From NCBI RefSeq assembly GCF_003945765.1, contig NZ_CP027712.1, positions 2,728,001 to 2,792,000 of the forward strand: a DNA stretch of 64,000 nucleotides, read 5' to 3'. The notes beneath the pieces were generated by a model that ran no database searches, had not been told where the DNA came from, and was given only the letters and a program-made list of their open reading frames with translations. Both the position numbers and the translations under genes were made by a program. The stretch is from Pseudomonas chlororaphis subsp. chlororaphis (GTDB lineage Bacteria > Pseudomonadota > Gammaproteobacteria > Pseudomonadales > Pseudomonadaceae). This document shows, in pieces, positions 8,685 to 16,413 of this stretch (position 1 is its first letter; each line of letters starts with the position of its first letter).

Positions 8685-10216
8685 TCAGCGCATCTTTACG
8701 TCGTAGGGAATTTGTTTGAAGGTGATGTCTTCGGCATTCATGCGTGCTGAGCCTAGGCGGGTGGTTTCTCCATAAACCACAATGGGGCCAGGGTTCGGTT
8801 GTAGATCTCGTAACATTGCAACGACTGCATTTGTTAGGACATTGCCGCCTGCGGGGCGTCGGTCACCGAGGATGCCATTGTAGAGGAGAAAATAGCTGGT
8901 TCCGTGATGTTCACCCAATAGTAGAGAGTTGAAATCCTGCTGACCGGGAGCTCCTGTTTCAAGGTGCCAGATGTATGCCGCAAGAGTGCCAAAGCGCACA
9001 GAACTGGTGAGTTGGCCTTGCTCGTCGAAAGCAGGTTCGCCCAGAGTAAAGAAGGAGAAGCCCCCCCCCCATTCCAGTTAACGGTATGACTGATACCGCC
9101 TAATTCGCCCTCGATGACTTTTTCGAGGCGTGGTACACAGTGCGTTCGTGCGTGATCTCCCATTTCGATGCCGATGTAGCGTCGGCCTATCTTGTGAGCA
9201 ACTGCGGCAGAAGTACCAGACCCCAAAAATGAATCCAGCACGAGGTCACCTGGATTAGTAGCAATTCGGAGGACTAAGTGAACAAGCTCTTCTGGTTTAG
9301 GGGTAGAGAATGGCTCTATTTCTGGTAGGAGTTTACGAAGATGGTCTCGTTTTGCCGACTGGTTGGACCCCGCATCTTCGGCGGGCCACCAAGTTCGAGG
9401 GACAACTCCATCCTGAACATCAGTCAGATAACGTTTGATAATAGGCAGCCGGTCCCCATCCTTTCCAAAGTAGACTCGGTTTTCGGCTAGGGCTAGCCTT
9501 AGGCTTTCCTGTGAGAATCGCCAGTAGTTGCCTGAGGGGGGCGTCACTACACGCCCGGATGGCAGGGTTATCGGGTATCTCTGCGCGGCACTACCGCTTT
9601 TGGCGGTTCCGTTGTCTCCCTGTAACCATGGGCCTCTTGGATCCTTGTCTGGGTTTTTGTATCGAGCATTTTGCTCTTCAGTTCTGTCGAGTAGATTTCT
9701 TGTCTTGCTCCATACATCCCTCTGGCGTGCAAACAAAATGACGTGATCGTGAGCGCTAGAAACATCTGTATCGTTTCGGCGACCTTTATCTTTTTCCCAA
9801 GCGAAGGAGGCAACGAAGTTTTTCCTGCCGAATACTTCGTCCATGAGAACTTTGAGGTAGTGAGCTTCGTTGTCGTCAATAGTTACCCAGATGCTACCGT
9901 CTTCGGCAAGCAACTCGCGTAGGAGTACTAGGCGCGGATACATCATCGACAACCACTGACTATGCTCTAGGTTGTCGTCGTAGTGTTCGAATGCGCTTTT
10001 TGTGTTGTACGGAGGGTCGATGAAAATGCATTTCACCTGACCGGCGTAGAATGGGATCAGCGATTTCAAGGCTAAGAGGTTGTCACCTTGTATGATGAGG
10101 TTCTTGCTAGCGGCTTGAGTGTCGCCGTAGGTTTTCTCTCGCTTTAGTAGGTGATAAGGCACCTCAAGCGGGATTTCTTTGGCTTGGTTTTTGTTGACCC
10201 AATCTAGAAATGGCAT
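8685..10216 (-). CDS. mod: type III restriction-modification DNA methyltransferase Mod, frame broken at a poly-G tract
   Basis: Beta-class N6-adenine methyltransferase: catalytic DPPY at residues 67-70 comes before the SAM-binding DSFLGSGTS at about 330. The protein is readable from ATG 10216 to residue about 382, where ten G (C on the plus strand, 9061-9070) shift the frame. As written the frame continues into an unrelated tail of about 77 residues and stops at 8834. One extra G (or two fewer) restores FSFFTLGEPAFDE and the normal C-terminus ending at 8685 (ITFKQIPYDVKMR), about 510 residues. So the gene is either phase-variable by slipped-strand mispairing or contains a homopolymer base-call error. 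It is operonic with res. Confidence 0.88.
9061..9070 (-). repeat. homopolymer of ten G in the mod coding strand
   Basis: Ten consecutive C on the plus strand, directly at the codon run for WNGGG. Tracts of 8 or 11 G would give full-length Mod; 10 gives the off or altered-tail frame. This is the longest G/C homopolymer I noticed in the window. Confidence 0.95.
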
Positions 10217-10758
10217 TTTGCTTTTGGCCCTTGCTGATGCAAAAAAGGAGCATTGTATCCGCCGCTCGCGTGATTAAAACACTAGTGTTTAGGAGAGGCT
10301 GGTGAGGTCGCCGGTTGCAGGCGTTCCTGCACGATCAGGACCTTGAGCGACTCGGGAGAAGAGTTTCGTTGGTACATGACAAACTATCTTGTTAGGGCGG
10401 GTCTGGGGGGACGCTTACCCAGTGCAAGCACCTTTTGATACTGATTGGGAATCCTATAGGCGTTAGCTGGCTGGACGTGGAACACAGACCGCAGAAGCAA
10501 ATGACCACTCCTGCTGCCGAAGGAGCGTTTATGGTCTCCCGCCTGTCCCTCTATTCATTGTCGGATGAGTCCATGAGATTGAGTGTCGTCGAACAGGAGG
10601 ATGCCTGAGGCTTCTGAAGTAACCAAGCTACCAGGTGGATTCTTGGATGGAACAGGGCTATTTCGGACAATTAAAAAGCCGGCAAAGAGCCTGATGCCAA
10701 CCAGTTAAGCTGTTCGCACGGTTTCACTCGTGAGGACAGATATGCCGGAGGCCACAAC
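10217..10758. other. about 540 bases without a recognised gene, possible sRNA or decayed DNA
   Basis: Lies between mod (minus) and a strong terminator. No convincing ORF with a ribosome binding site on either strand. Composition resembles the AT-richer restriction block up to about 10.3 kb. The end of the stretch leads straight into a plus-strand terminator hairpin although no plus-strand gene precedes it, so an unannotated transcript (small RNA) or gene relic is possible. Confidence 0.4.
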
Positions 10759-10796
10759 AATGTCGTTTCTCCTTGGAGAGAGAAACGACATTTTTT
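10759..10796. terminator. strong Rho-independent terminator, plus strand (possibly bidirectional)
   Basis: Perfect 13-base stem AATGTCGTTTCTC / GAGAAACGACATT (10759-10771 and 10780-10792), 8-base loop, followed by TTTTTT on the plus strand. On the minus strand it is followed by the weaker TTGTTGT and lies just after the stop of the gene at 10812-11102, so it may terminate that gene too. Confidence 0.85.
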
Positions 10797-10811
10797 CTTA
10801 ACTGACTGGTA

Positions 10812-11102
10812 TTAGGCTTGCTGTTGGCTAAAAGCACGAGTCTCAATCACTGCCAACACATCCCGCACATCCTGCAGCAACAACCGGGCGGTATTGGTCA
10901 CGGTGCCAATGTCCTTGTCGCTGGAATCTCGCAACGTAATGCAGGCCATCAAGTTCAGGTAGTCGAGGGTGGTGCGCAAACGCTCGCTGGCGCATGCATG
11001 TAGATCCGCTAAAGGCGCATGGCTATCGATAAACAGTACAGGCGTGTCGCTGGCGATTGGCGTCAGCGGGATAAAGCGTTGAGGCTCATCTTGAGTCTTC
11101 AT
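10812..11102 (-). CDS. DUF3077/DUF6124-like small Pseudomonas protein
   Basis: 96-residue cytoplasmic protein beginning MKTQDEPQRF with an adjacent GAGGAG ribosome binding site; an upstream in-frame start lacks one. The middle is helical (LADLHACASERLRTTLDYLNLMA) and the end is SQQQA. It looks like the small proteins that occur in many paralogous copies in Pseudomonas; the function is unknown. The upstream leader contains an inverted repeat AGCTGCCA...TGGCAGCT (11130-11166) that could be an operator or a hairpin. Confidence 0.7.
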   Translation of the reverse strand: MKTQDEPQRFIPLTPIASDTPVLFIDSHAPLADLHACASERLRTTLDYLNLMACITLRDSSDKDIGTVTNTARLLLQDVRDVLAVIETRAFSQQQA

Positions 11103-11652
11103 GGCATTGCTCCTCGTATCGGAAAATACAGCTGCCATTCGCTGCGAATCGAATTGGGTGGCAGCTATGCGCGGGTTCGCAGACCGAAGATACGAGAACT
11201 CGGCAGATCCGAAGATCTCCCGCACACAGCCGCCATAAAGAAAGCAAACTCAGGACGCGGTGGGCGACCAGTGTTTTTATGGTGGGCTTAGATTAATCGT
11301 ATCTGTAGGGCTGCGAAACCCTGTCGCTGATCGAAATCAGCAGACGTGAAAACTATAGGTGTGGGGTGGATTAGGAACAACGGCAGGGCTGTAGGAAAGG
11401 TCTCGATTGTGGGTAGGGCGAGGCTGAGTCGTTGATCCTTGCCGCAAGCGAGATGGTTGCTAACACTCCGTAGCGGTTACCGCAGGTCCAGGCCATGGCG
11501 CCATTCAGTCGTTGAGGTGTAGCTGGATAATCGGGGTGTGCCGGTTTGGGGGCGCTGCGCGCCCCATCGCAGCCTCGCGGGCTCGGCAGCGGCTACAGGG
11601 CGTAAGACTTTGCTATTCTGCGCGCCTTTTATCCATTGCAAGGAGCGCAGGC
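11103..11652. other. divergent intergenic region with an inverted repeat and a REP copy
   Basis: About 550 bases. It holds the inverted repeat AGCTGCCA/TGGCAGCT at 11130-11166 near the minus-strand gene, a short GGGGCGC-type hairpin at about 11550-11565, and a REP of the GCAGCCTCGCGGGCTCGGCAGCGGCTACAG class at 11566-11600. Nothing else recognisable. Confidence 0.6.
11566..11600. repeat. REP element (GCTGCCG / CGGCAGCGGCTACAG type)
   Basis: Same class as 13384, 22959, 37981, 42314, 45580 and 46590. It ends about 50 bases before the start of the following secreted-protein gene. Confidence 0.7.
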
Positions 11653-12627
11653 ATGACCCAGTCCGTTGATGGCGGGAGGCGAGTAGGGATAGGGAAGCGG
11701 GGTGGTGTGTCTCGCTTGCGGCATTTTCTCTTCCGGTTGGCGCCGGCGCTTTTAGTGGGTTTGGCGCTGAGTGTGTCCACGGCCAGCGCCAACCCGGTCA
11801 CCACTTATCGCGGCACGCTCGGCGATACGCCGGTGGAGCTGGCGCTGGTGTATGACTCGCAATACGGCGGCGGGATGTCCGGCTATTGGTTTAGCGGGGC
11901 CGAGCGCTTGCCGATGCCTTTGGAGCTCACGCCGTATCGTCCGGACAGGGGGCTGTTGATCAATATCATGGATAACCCGACGTTGCCGGCGGCGGCTGTG
12001 TCGTTGCAGCCCTTTGCCGAGGGGGCTGAGGCGTTGCAGGGGGCCTTGGTCGATTTGCGCACGGGCGTACAGCAGCCGTTGCAGTTGCAGCGGGTGATGC
12101 GTTTTGGCGGGAGTCAGCGCGAGGCCTTTGACGGTGAGCTGTTGCAGCCGGCGGCCGACCAGCAGTTCTACTTCAGTGTGCATGCCGTGCGCAATGCCGG
12201 GGAGGACAGGGGGCGGGTGGACAACATCCGGGTGCTGAGCCGGGCCACCGGCGAGGTGGTGCAGGAGGTGGGCGGGCAGTGGTGCATGGCTCCGACCGGG
12301 ACCCGCACCCTGACCTTCGAGCATTTCGATGCCGATTCCACCCTCGATTTCCAGGTGCAGGGCTACAGCTTGAACGGCCCGTACGGCAGTGTGCTGTGCG
12401 CGCCGACCCAGTATTACCTGTACCACCCACAGACCCAGGCGTATCTGCGCCATCCGCAGCTGGAGCAGTTGGCCGCCGAGGGCACGGTGCGCTTTGCCGG
12501 CGGGCAGATGGAGTTCAGCAAGCAGGACTTTATCAACTTCAGTGCGGGCACCCAGCGTAGGGACTATTACCGCGTGATCAGCCCTGACCGGCTGGAATTC
12601 ATTCAGTCTCTCGAGGGGCGTTTCTGA
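11653..12627 (+). CDS. secreted protein of unknown function, first of a pair
   Basis: 324 residues from ATG 11653, which follows AGGAG at 11641. A long basic N-terminus (about 25 residues) precedes a hydrophobic stretch and a likely signal peptidase site at ASA-NP (about residue 48), so the mature protein is periplasmic or exported. The mature start VTTYRGTLGDTPVELAL resembles the mature start of the next gene's product (GVYQGTLGKQAIVLTL), so the two are related. No catalytic motif is recognised. The stop overlaps the next ATG by one base, implying translational coupling. Confidence 0.75.
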   Translation: MTQSVDGGRRVGIGKRGGVSRLRHFLFRLAPALLVGLALSVSTASANPVTTYRGTLGDTPVELALVYDSQYGGGMSGYWFSGAERLPMPLELTPYRPDRGLLINIMDNPTLPAAAVSLQPFAEGAEALQGALVDLRTGVQQPLQLQRVMRFGGSQREAFDGELLQPAADQQFYFSVHAVRNAGEDRGRVDNIRVLSRATGEVVQEVGGQWCMAPTGTRTLTFEHFDADSTLDFQVQGYSLNGPYGSVLCAPTQYYLYHPQTQAYLRHPQLEQLAAEGTVRFAGGQMEFSKQDFINFSAGTQRRDYYRVISPDRLEFIQSLEGRF

Positions 12628-13313
12628 TGCGGCGGGTTAATGTTTTTCGTGGGTTGGCGGCGGTGCTGCTGGTGTCGTGGCTTGTGCCGGCGCAAGCGGC
12701 CCATGGGGTGTATCAGGGCACCTTGGGCAAGCAGGCCATTGTGCTGACACTGGGCAGCCAGAACGCGCTGTACCAGGGGACCTATGCCTACCAGCGCTAT
12801 CGCACGCCGATCCGCCTCAAGCCGACCTTCAGTTTCAGCAACAAGGTGCTGGCCATGGACGAGCTGGACGAGCAGGGCCTGCCGGTGGCGCGCTTGCAGT
12901 TCAACGACCTGATGGTCAGCCGCCAGAGCGAGCAGGTGCGCGGCAGTTGGACCAGTTATCGCACTGGCAAGACCTTGCCCATCAGACTGAAGCTGGTGGC
13001 GCTGGTGGACTCGGACCGTTCGTGGCCGCAGCCGAACACCACGCTGTTGCAGAGCGCGTCCACCAAACGCTGGTATTTCCAGGTGCCGATGCAGGGCAAT
13101 GACCAGCGGATAACGGCGATCGAGGTGGTGGACAAGGCCAGCGGCAAACCGCTGCAGACCCTGACGCTGGCGGCGCCGGGTTGTCTGTATCAAGGGGTGG
13201 ATATGTTGCAGGTGCAGGCCGAGGGGCAGAGCCTGCGGCTCAGTTTGAGCGACTGCAGGTTGCCGGGGTTTCAGTGGAATAAGGGGAGTGGGCGGTTTGA
13301 GGCTTTGCCTTGA
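12627..13313 (+). CDS. secreted protein of unknown function, second of a pair
   Basis: 228 residues with a clear signal peptide (MRRVNVFRGLAAVLLVSWLVPAQA, cleavage after AQA). The mature protein is beta-rich and begins GVYQGTLGKQAIVLTL, similar to the upstream product. It has two cysteines near the end (GCLYQG, DCRLPG). The start overlaps the previous stop (TGATG). Domain unknown; a paired envelope function is inferred from coupling and similarity only. Confidence 0.75.
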   Translation: MRRVNVFRGLAAVLLVSWLVPAQAAHGVYQGTLGKQAIVLTLGSQNALYQGTYAYQRYRTPIRLKPTFSFSNKVLAMDELDEQGLPVARLQFNDLMVSRQSEQVRGSWTSYRTGKTLPIRLKLVALVDSDRSWPQPNTTLLQSASTKRWYFQVPMQGNDQRITAIEVVDKASGKPLQTLTLAAPGCLYQGVDMLQVQAEGQSLRLSLSDCRLPGFQWNKGSGRFEALP

Positions 13314-13383
13314 GGTGTTGTCGGTCGGCTTGGTGTCTATTCAGATAGATCGTATTTGCAGGTTTTGCGACTGCTGCGCAGCC

Positions 13384-13419
13384 GATCGCAGCCTCGCGGG
13401 CTCGGCAGCGGCTACAGGG
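13384..13419. repeat. REP element
   Basis: GATCGCAGCCTCGCGGGCTC followed by GGCAGCGGCTACAGGG, between two convergent genes. It partly overlaps the end of the acetyltransferase frame (stop at 13412). Confidence 0.7.
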
Positions 13420-13882
13420 TGTGCGTCGCTGGGCAAAGCTCGCGTTGCATGATCAGGGTGCGTTCTTCGCCGTGGTGTTGTTCGCGCAGGGTGCGAAAGC
13501 CCAGGTTGGCGTAGAAGCCTTCGGCGGTGATCGAGGCGGGCACCGTCAGCTGGGTGAGGCCGGCGCCCAGGGCCTGGCGTTCGAGCTCGGCCATCAGTTG
13601 GCGGCCGATGCCCTGGCCTTGTCTATCCGGGGCGACGAAGACCGAGCGCACTACATGGCCGTCGAGGCTGGCGGTGCCGACAATTTCGCCGGCCGCTTGT
13701 GCCACCCAGACCTGGCGTTTGCTCAATAGCCGGCGCACGGCGTGCGGGCTGAAGTTTTCCTGCACCTGGGCGATTACCGCGGCGGGGTAGTCCCGGGCGT
13801 TGCTGGTCTGCAGGGCGGCGATGATCAGGCGGCTGATGGCGTCGGCGTCCTGCGTGTGGGCGGGGCGGATTTCACAGTCCAT
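13412..13882 (-). CDS. GNAT family N-acetyltransferase
   Basis: 156 residues. The acetyl-CoA binding signature is SVFVAPDRQGQGIGRQLMAELE (Q/R-x-x-G-x-G/A in RQGQGIG, about residues 90-97). Motif B is present as AEGFYANLGFRTL. The N-terminal DAISRLIIAAL helix is typical. The substrate (small molecule or protein amine) cannot be told. The C-terminus runs into a REP element, so the last few residues (ATHTL) may be REP-derived. Monocistronic. Confidence 0.85.
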   Translation of the reverse strand: MDCEIRPAHTQDADAISRLIIAALQTSNARDYPAAVIAQVQENFSPHAVRRLLSKRQVWVAQAAGEIVGTASLDGHVVRSVFVAPDRQGQGIGRQLMAELERQALGAGLTQLTVPASITAEGFYANLGFRTLREQHHGEERTLIMQRELCPATHTL

Positions 13883-13946
13883 GTGGAGGAGTCCTTTGAA
13901 GGGCAGGTCTGGACACTAGCCTTGGTGGGTCTGGTTCGCCAAGGGC

Positions 13947-14387
13947 TTAGTGCGTGCGGCGTGCTTCCAGCCACTGAAACAGCAGCATGCCCGCCAGCAT
14001 GGCCAGGACAAATACCCAGGCCTGCCAATGGGGCGTGAGCAGCAGGGTCAGTCCCGGCCCCGGGCAGATGCCGGCGATGCCCCAGCCGACGCCGAACAGC
14101 AGGCTGCCACCGATCAGGCGGCGGTCGATGTCGCGGCGGGTGGGCAATTGCATGCTCGCGCCGAGCAGAGCATTGGGCTGTTTGATGGCCCAGTGGAACG
14201 GCCACCAGGCAGCGCCGATGGCGCCGAGCATCACCAGGGCCAGGGACGGGTCCCACTGGCCCGCCAGATCGAGAAAGCCCAGGACCTTGGTCGGGTTGGC
14301 CATGCCCGACAGCAGCAGGCCGAGGCCAAACACCAGGCCGGCGATAAAAGCCGTGACCTTGCGCATTTTCACAGACTTCCCGTTCAT
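13947..14387 (-). CDS. YeeE/YedE family half-transporter (DUF6691-like), second subunit
   Basis: 146-residue membrane protein with four predicted helices: GLVFGLGLLLSGM, ALVMLGAIGAAWW, GVGWGIAGICPGPGL and VFVLAMLAGMLL. The motif GWGIAGICPGPGL contains the conserved cysteine of YeeE/YedE sulfur-compound transporters. The start overlaps the stop of the preceding half (ATGA). Such split pairs are found next to sulfide-oxidising genes and are thought to import thiosulfate-like or other sulfur compounds. Here the partner sulfur genes lie 3 kb upstream, beyond an effector module. Confidence 0.85.
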   Translation of the reverse strand: MNGKSVKMRKVTAFIAGLVFGLGLLLSGMANPTKVLGFLDLAGQWDPSLALVMLGAIGAAWWPFHWAIKQPNALLGASMQLPTRRDIDRRLIGGSLLFGVGWGIAGICPGPGLTLLLTPHWQAWVFVLAMLAGMLLFQWLEARRTH

Positions 14388-14818
14388 AGCCCCATCCCGT
14401 GGCGCAGCAGCCAGACGGTGATAAAGCCGGTCAGCATAAAACTCAGGGTGGCGACCAATGAGCGCGGCGACCATCGGGAGATGCCACAGACCCCATGACC
14501 ACTGGTGCAGCCCGCGCTGTAGCGCGTACCCAGGCCCACCAACAGCCCGGCGCCGATCAGGCCGGCTATGCCGCTTTGAAACTCGATCGCCGGCAACACC
14601 TGGAACAGCCCCCAGAACAACGGCGCCAGCAGCAGGCCCGACAGGAACAGGGCCTTCTCACTCCAGCCTTCGCTGCCCGGTTGCAACAGGCTGCCCAGCA
14701 AACCGCTGATCCCGGCGATACGCCCGTTGGCCATGACAAACAGACCGGCGGCCAGACCAATCAGCGCGCCACCGGCGAGGGCGCTCCAAGGCGTGAAGTG
14801 CAGCCAGTCGATGTTCAT
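14384..14818 (-). CDS. YeeE/YedE family half-transporter, first subunit
   Basis: 144-residue inner-membrane protein. Hydrophobic helices include ALAGGALIGLAAGLFVM and AGLIGAGLLVGLG. The YeeE/YedE signature GTRYSAGCTSGHGVCGISR (about residues 98-116) holds two cysteines implicated in relay of sulfur species. First gene of a two-gene unit with 13947-14387. No TGGCAG repeats or sigma-54 site were seen upstream, so co-control with the sqr operon is not supported by the sequence. Confidence 0.87.
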   Translation of the reverse strand: MNIDWLHFTPWSALAGGALIGLAAGLFVMANGRIAGISGLLGSLLQPGSEGWSEKALFLSGLLLAPLFWGLFQVLPAIEFQSGIAGLIGAGLLVGLGTRYSAGCTSGHGVCGISRWSPRSLVATLSFMLTGFITVWLLRHGMGL

Positions 14819-14956
14819 GGGAGGGGCACCTTGTGCGAGGGAAGGGTGAGTGGGGTTTAGTCTTTGGGGTGGTGGTGCGATATGTCTGAGGTGGTTAGAG
14901 GAGGGGGGCTGTCAGTTGGGGAGTTGCCTGTGAGAGTTGCGGTATGCCGCAGAGCA

Positions 14957-15017
14957 TCAGCGCGTCAACTGGGCGATGAGTACTCTCATTACCAAGGCGT
15001 CCAGTCAGGTGTGTGAG
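14957..15017 (-). pseudogene. third, truncated copy of the DUF2931 immunity gene start with effector-tail tag
   Basis: The minus strand reads a copy of the effector's last codons (PDWT-W-stop, 14989-15017), then ATG at 14989 and MRVLIAQLTR-stop. This matches the first residues of the two intact DUF2931 proteins (MRMFIALLG, MRAFIALLG). The rest of the gene is missing. It is evidence of a third tandem unit that was deleted or decayed. Confidence 0.65.
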
Positions 15018-15027
15018 GGGGAGTTGT

Positions 15028-15684
15028 TTACCAACTGCCATAGGGAATTCCGTATTTCTCTATATAACGTTTGGACTTCTCGCTGACCTTATAGGCGTAA
15101 CGCCCATTGTTTTTTCCTTGGTCCGGTCCCAATGGCTCAACTTCTGCTTGGGCCCGGGCTACTTTGACAGGGTGACGGCATTCATCCCTTACCCACACCT
15201 GAACGATGCCGCCAGGGGCCAGGCCTAAATAGACCGATGCCATATAGCGTGCAGTCTGATGCGGAGTCTCCGGGCAGCGTCGGTTAGTCGAGGTCCACAT
15301 GATTTTTCGGGCTTCTTCCGGGATATCGACCCAGGCGCGATAAGTCTGTGGCTCTACGATGGATTGCCAACGCACGTAAATTCGCTTGGGAAGGTCTGCG
15401 CCAACTACTGACCATCCACTGCCTCCAACGCTATCCCCCCAGCCTCTGGCCCACTCTTTTTCGTAACCGAGGTCGCCACCCGCAGCGGAGCCGCCACCAG
15501 TACGAGTGAATAGTTTGCCGTTGATGTCCTCAACAGCACTGTCCTCGACCCAGACCTTCATGTAGTACGGTTCGATGAAGCCAAGCTCCCACCAGGGATC
15601 TTTGGGGTCGTTTTTTCCGGATAGTGGGTCGGTCTGACAGCCAGTCAACAGCAGTGCGCCCAGCAGGGCGATGAACATTCTCAT
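15028..15684 (-). CDS. DUF2931 lipoprotein, putative immunity protein (copy 2)
   Basis: 218 residues with a lipoprotein signal: MRMFIALLGALLLTGC, lipobox LTGC. The mature protein contains WWELGF, YYMKVWVED and a C-terminal region ending YGIPYGSW. It is a close paralogue of 15760-16413. DUF2931 lipoproteins occur beside DUF2235 lipase effectors and are thought to protect the periplasmic side of the membrane from the cognate enzyme. ATG 15684 overlaps a preserved TAA of the duplicated effector tail (TAATG). A TTG two codons upstream is a less likely start. Confidence 0.8.
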   Translation of the reverse strand: MRMFIALLGALLLTGCQTDPLSGKNDPKDPWWELGFIEPYYMKVWVEDSAVEDINGKLFTRTGGGSAAGGDLGYEKEWARGWGDSVGGSGWSVVGADLPKRIYVRWQSIVEPQTYRAWVDIPEEARKIMWTSTNRRCPETPHQTARYMASVYLGLAPGGIVQVWVRDECRHPVKVARAQAEVEPLGPDQGKNNGRYAYKVSEKSKRYIEKYGIPYGSW

Positions 15685-15714
15685 TACCAAAGCGTCCAGT
15701 CAGGTACGTGAGGG
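15682..15714 (-). repeat. duplicated effector-tail sequence between the two immunity genes
   Basis: Reads HVPDWTLW-stop on the minus strand, identical to the end of the DUF2235 effector (16411-16441), but detached from it. A diverged third copy is at 14987-15017. These are the junctions of a tandem duplication of [effector tail + immunity gene]. Confidence 0.85.
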
Positions 15715-15759
15715 GACGTGATTGGTGAGCAGCGCGCTTCGATATCAGAAGGGACCTGC

Positions 15760-16413
15760 CTACCAACTGCCATAGGGAATGCCATATTTCTCTATGTAGC
15801 GTTTGGAGTTTTCGGAGAGGGGGTAATAGTGCCCGTTTGATTTACCGAGGTGCGGTCCCAGCGGTTCAATCTCCGCCTGGGCACGGGCGATTTTGATCGG
15901 ATGACGGCATTCGTCTCTGACCCAAACCTGAACAATGCCTCCCGGGGCCAGCCCCAGATTGACTGAGGCCATATAGCTTGCGGTTTGCTTTGGAGTCGCC
16001 GGGCAACGTCGGTTGGTTGCAGTGCGCATCAGCTGTCGGGCCTCTTCCGGGATATCGATCCATACCCGATAGGTTTGTGGTTCTACGACCGACTGCCAGC
16101 GCACGAAAATGCGTTTGGGTAGGTCGGCGCCTACTGCGGGATAACCATCACCTCCCACGCCATCCCAGCCTCTGGCCCATTCTTTTTTGAAACCAGGATC
16201 GCCGCCTGCTGCAGTCCCCCCTCCTATACGACGAACTAGTTTTCCGCGGATATCCTCTACTGCGCTTTCTTCAACCCAGACTTTCATGTAGTAGGGCTCG
16301 GTAAATCCGAGATCCCACCAGGGGGCCTTGGGATCATTTTTTCCGGAAAGTGGGTCTGCGGCTTGGCAGCCACTTAACAGCAGTGTGCCCAGCAGGGCGA
16401 TGAATGCTCTCAT
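15760..16413 (-). CDS. DUF2931 lipoprotein, putative immunity protein (copy 1, adjacent to effector)
   Basis: 217 residues with lipobox LLSGC, so a membrane-anchored lipoprotein. The sequence closely follows copy 2 (DPLSGKNDPKAPWWDLGF, YYMKVWVEESAVEDI, RCPATPKQTASYMASVNLGLAPGG), with scattered differences in the middle. ATG 16413 overlaps the effector stop by one base, so effector and immunity protein are translationally coupled. The divergence between the copies could widen protection against variant effectors, which is inference. Confidence 0.82.
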   Translation of the reverse strand: MRAFIALLGTLLLSGCQAADPLSGKNDPKAPWWDLGFTEPYYMKVWVEESAVEDIRGKLVRRIGGGTAAGGDPGFKKEWARGWDGVGGDGYPAVGADLPKRIFVRWQSVVEPQTYRVWIDIPEEARQLMRTATNRRCPATPKQTASYMASVNLGLAPGGIVQVWVRDECRHPIKIARAQAEIEPLGPHLGKSNGHYYPLSENSKRYIEKYGIPYGSW

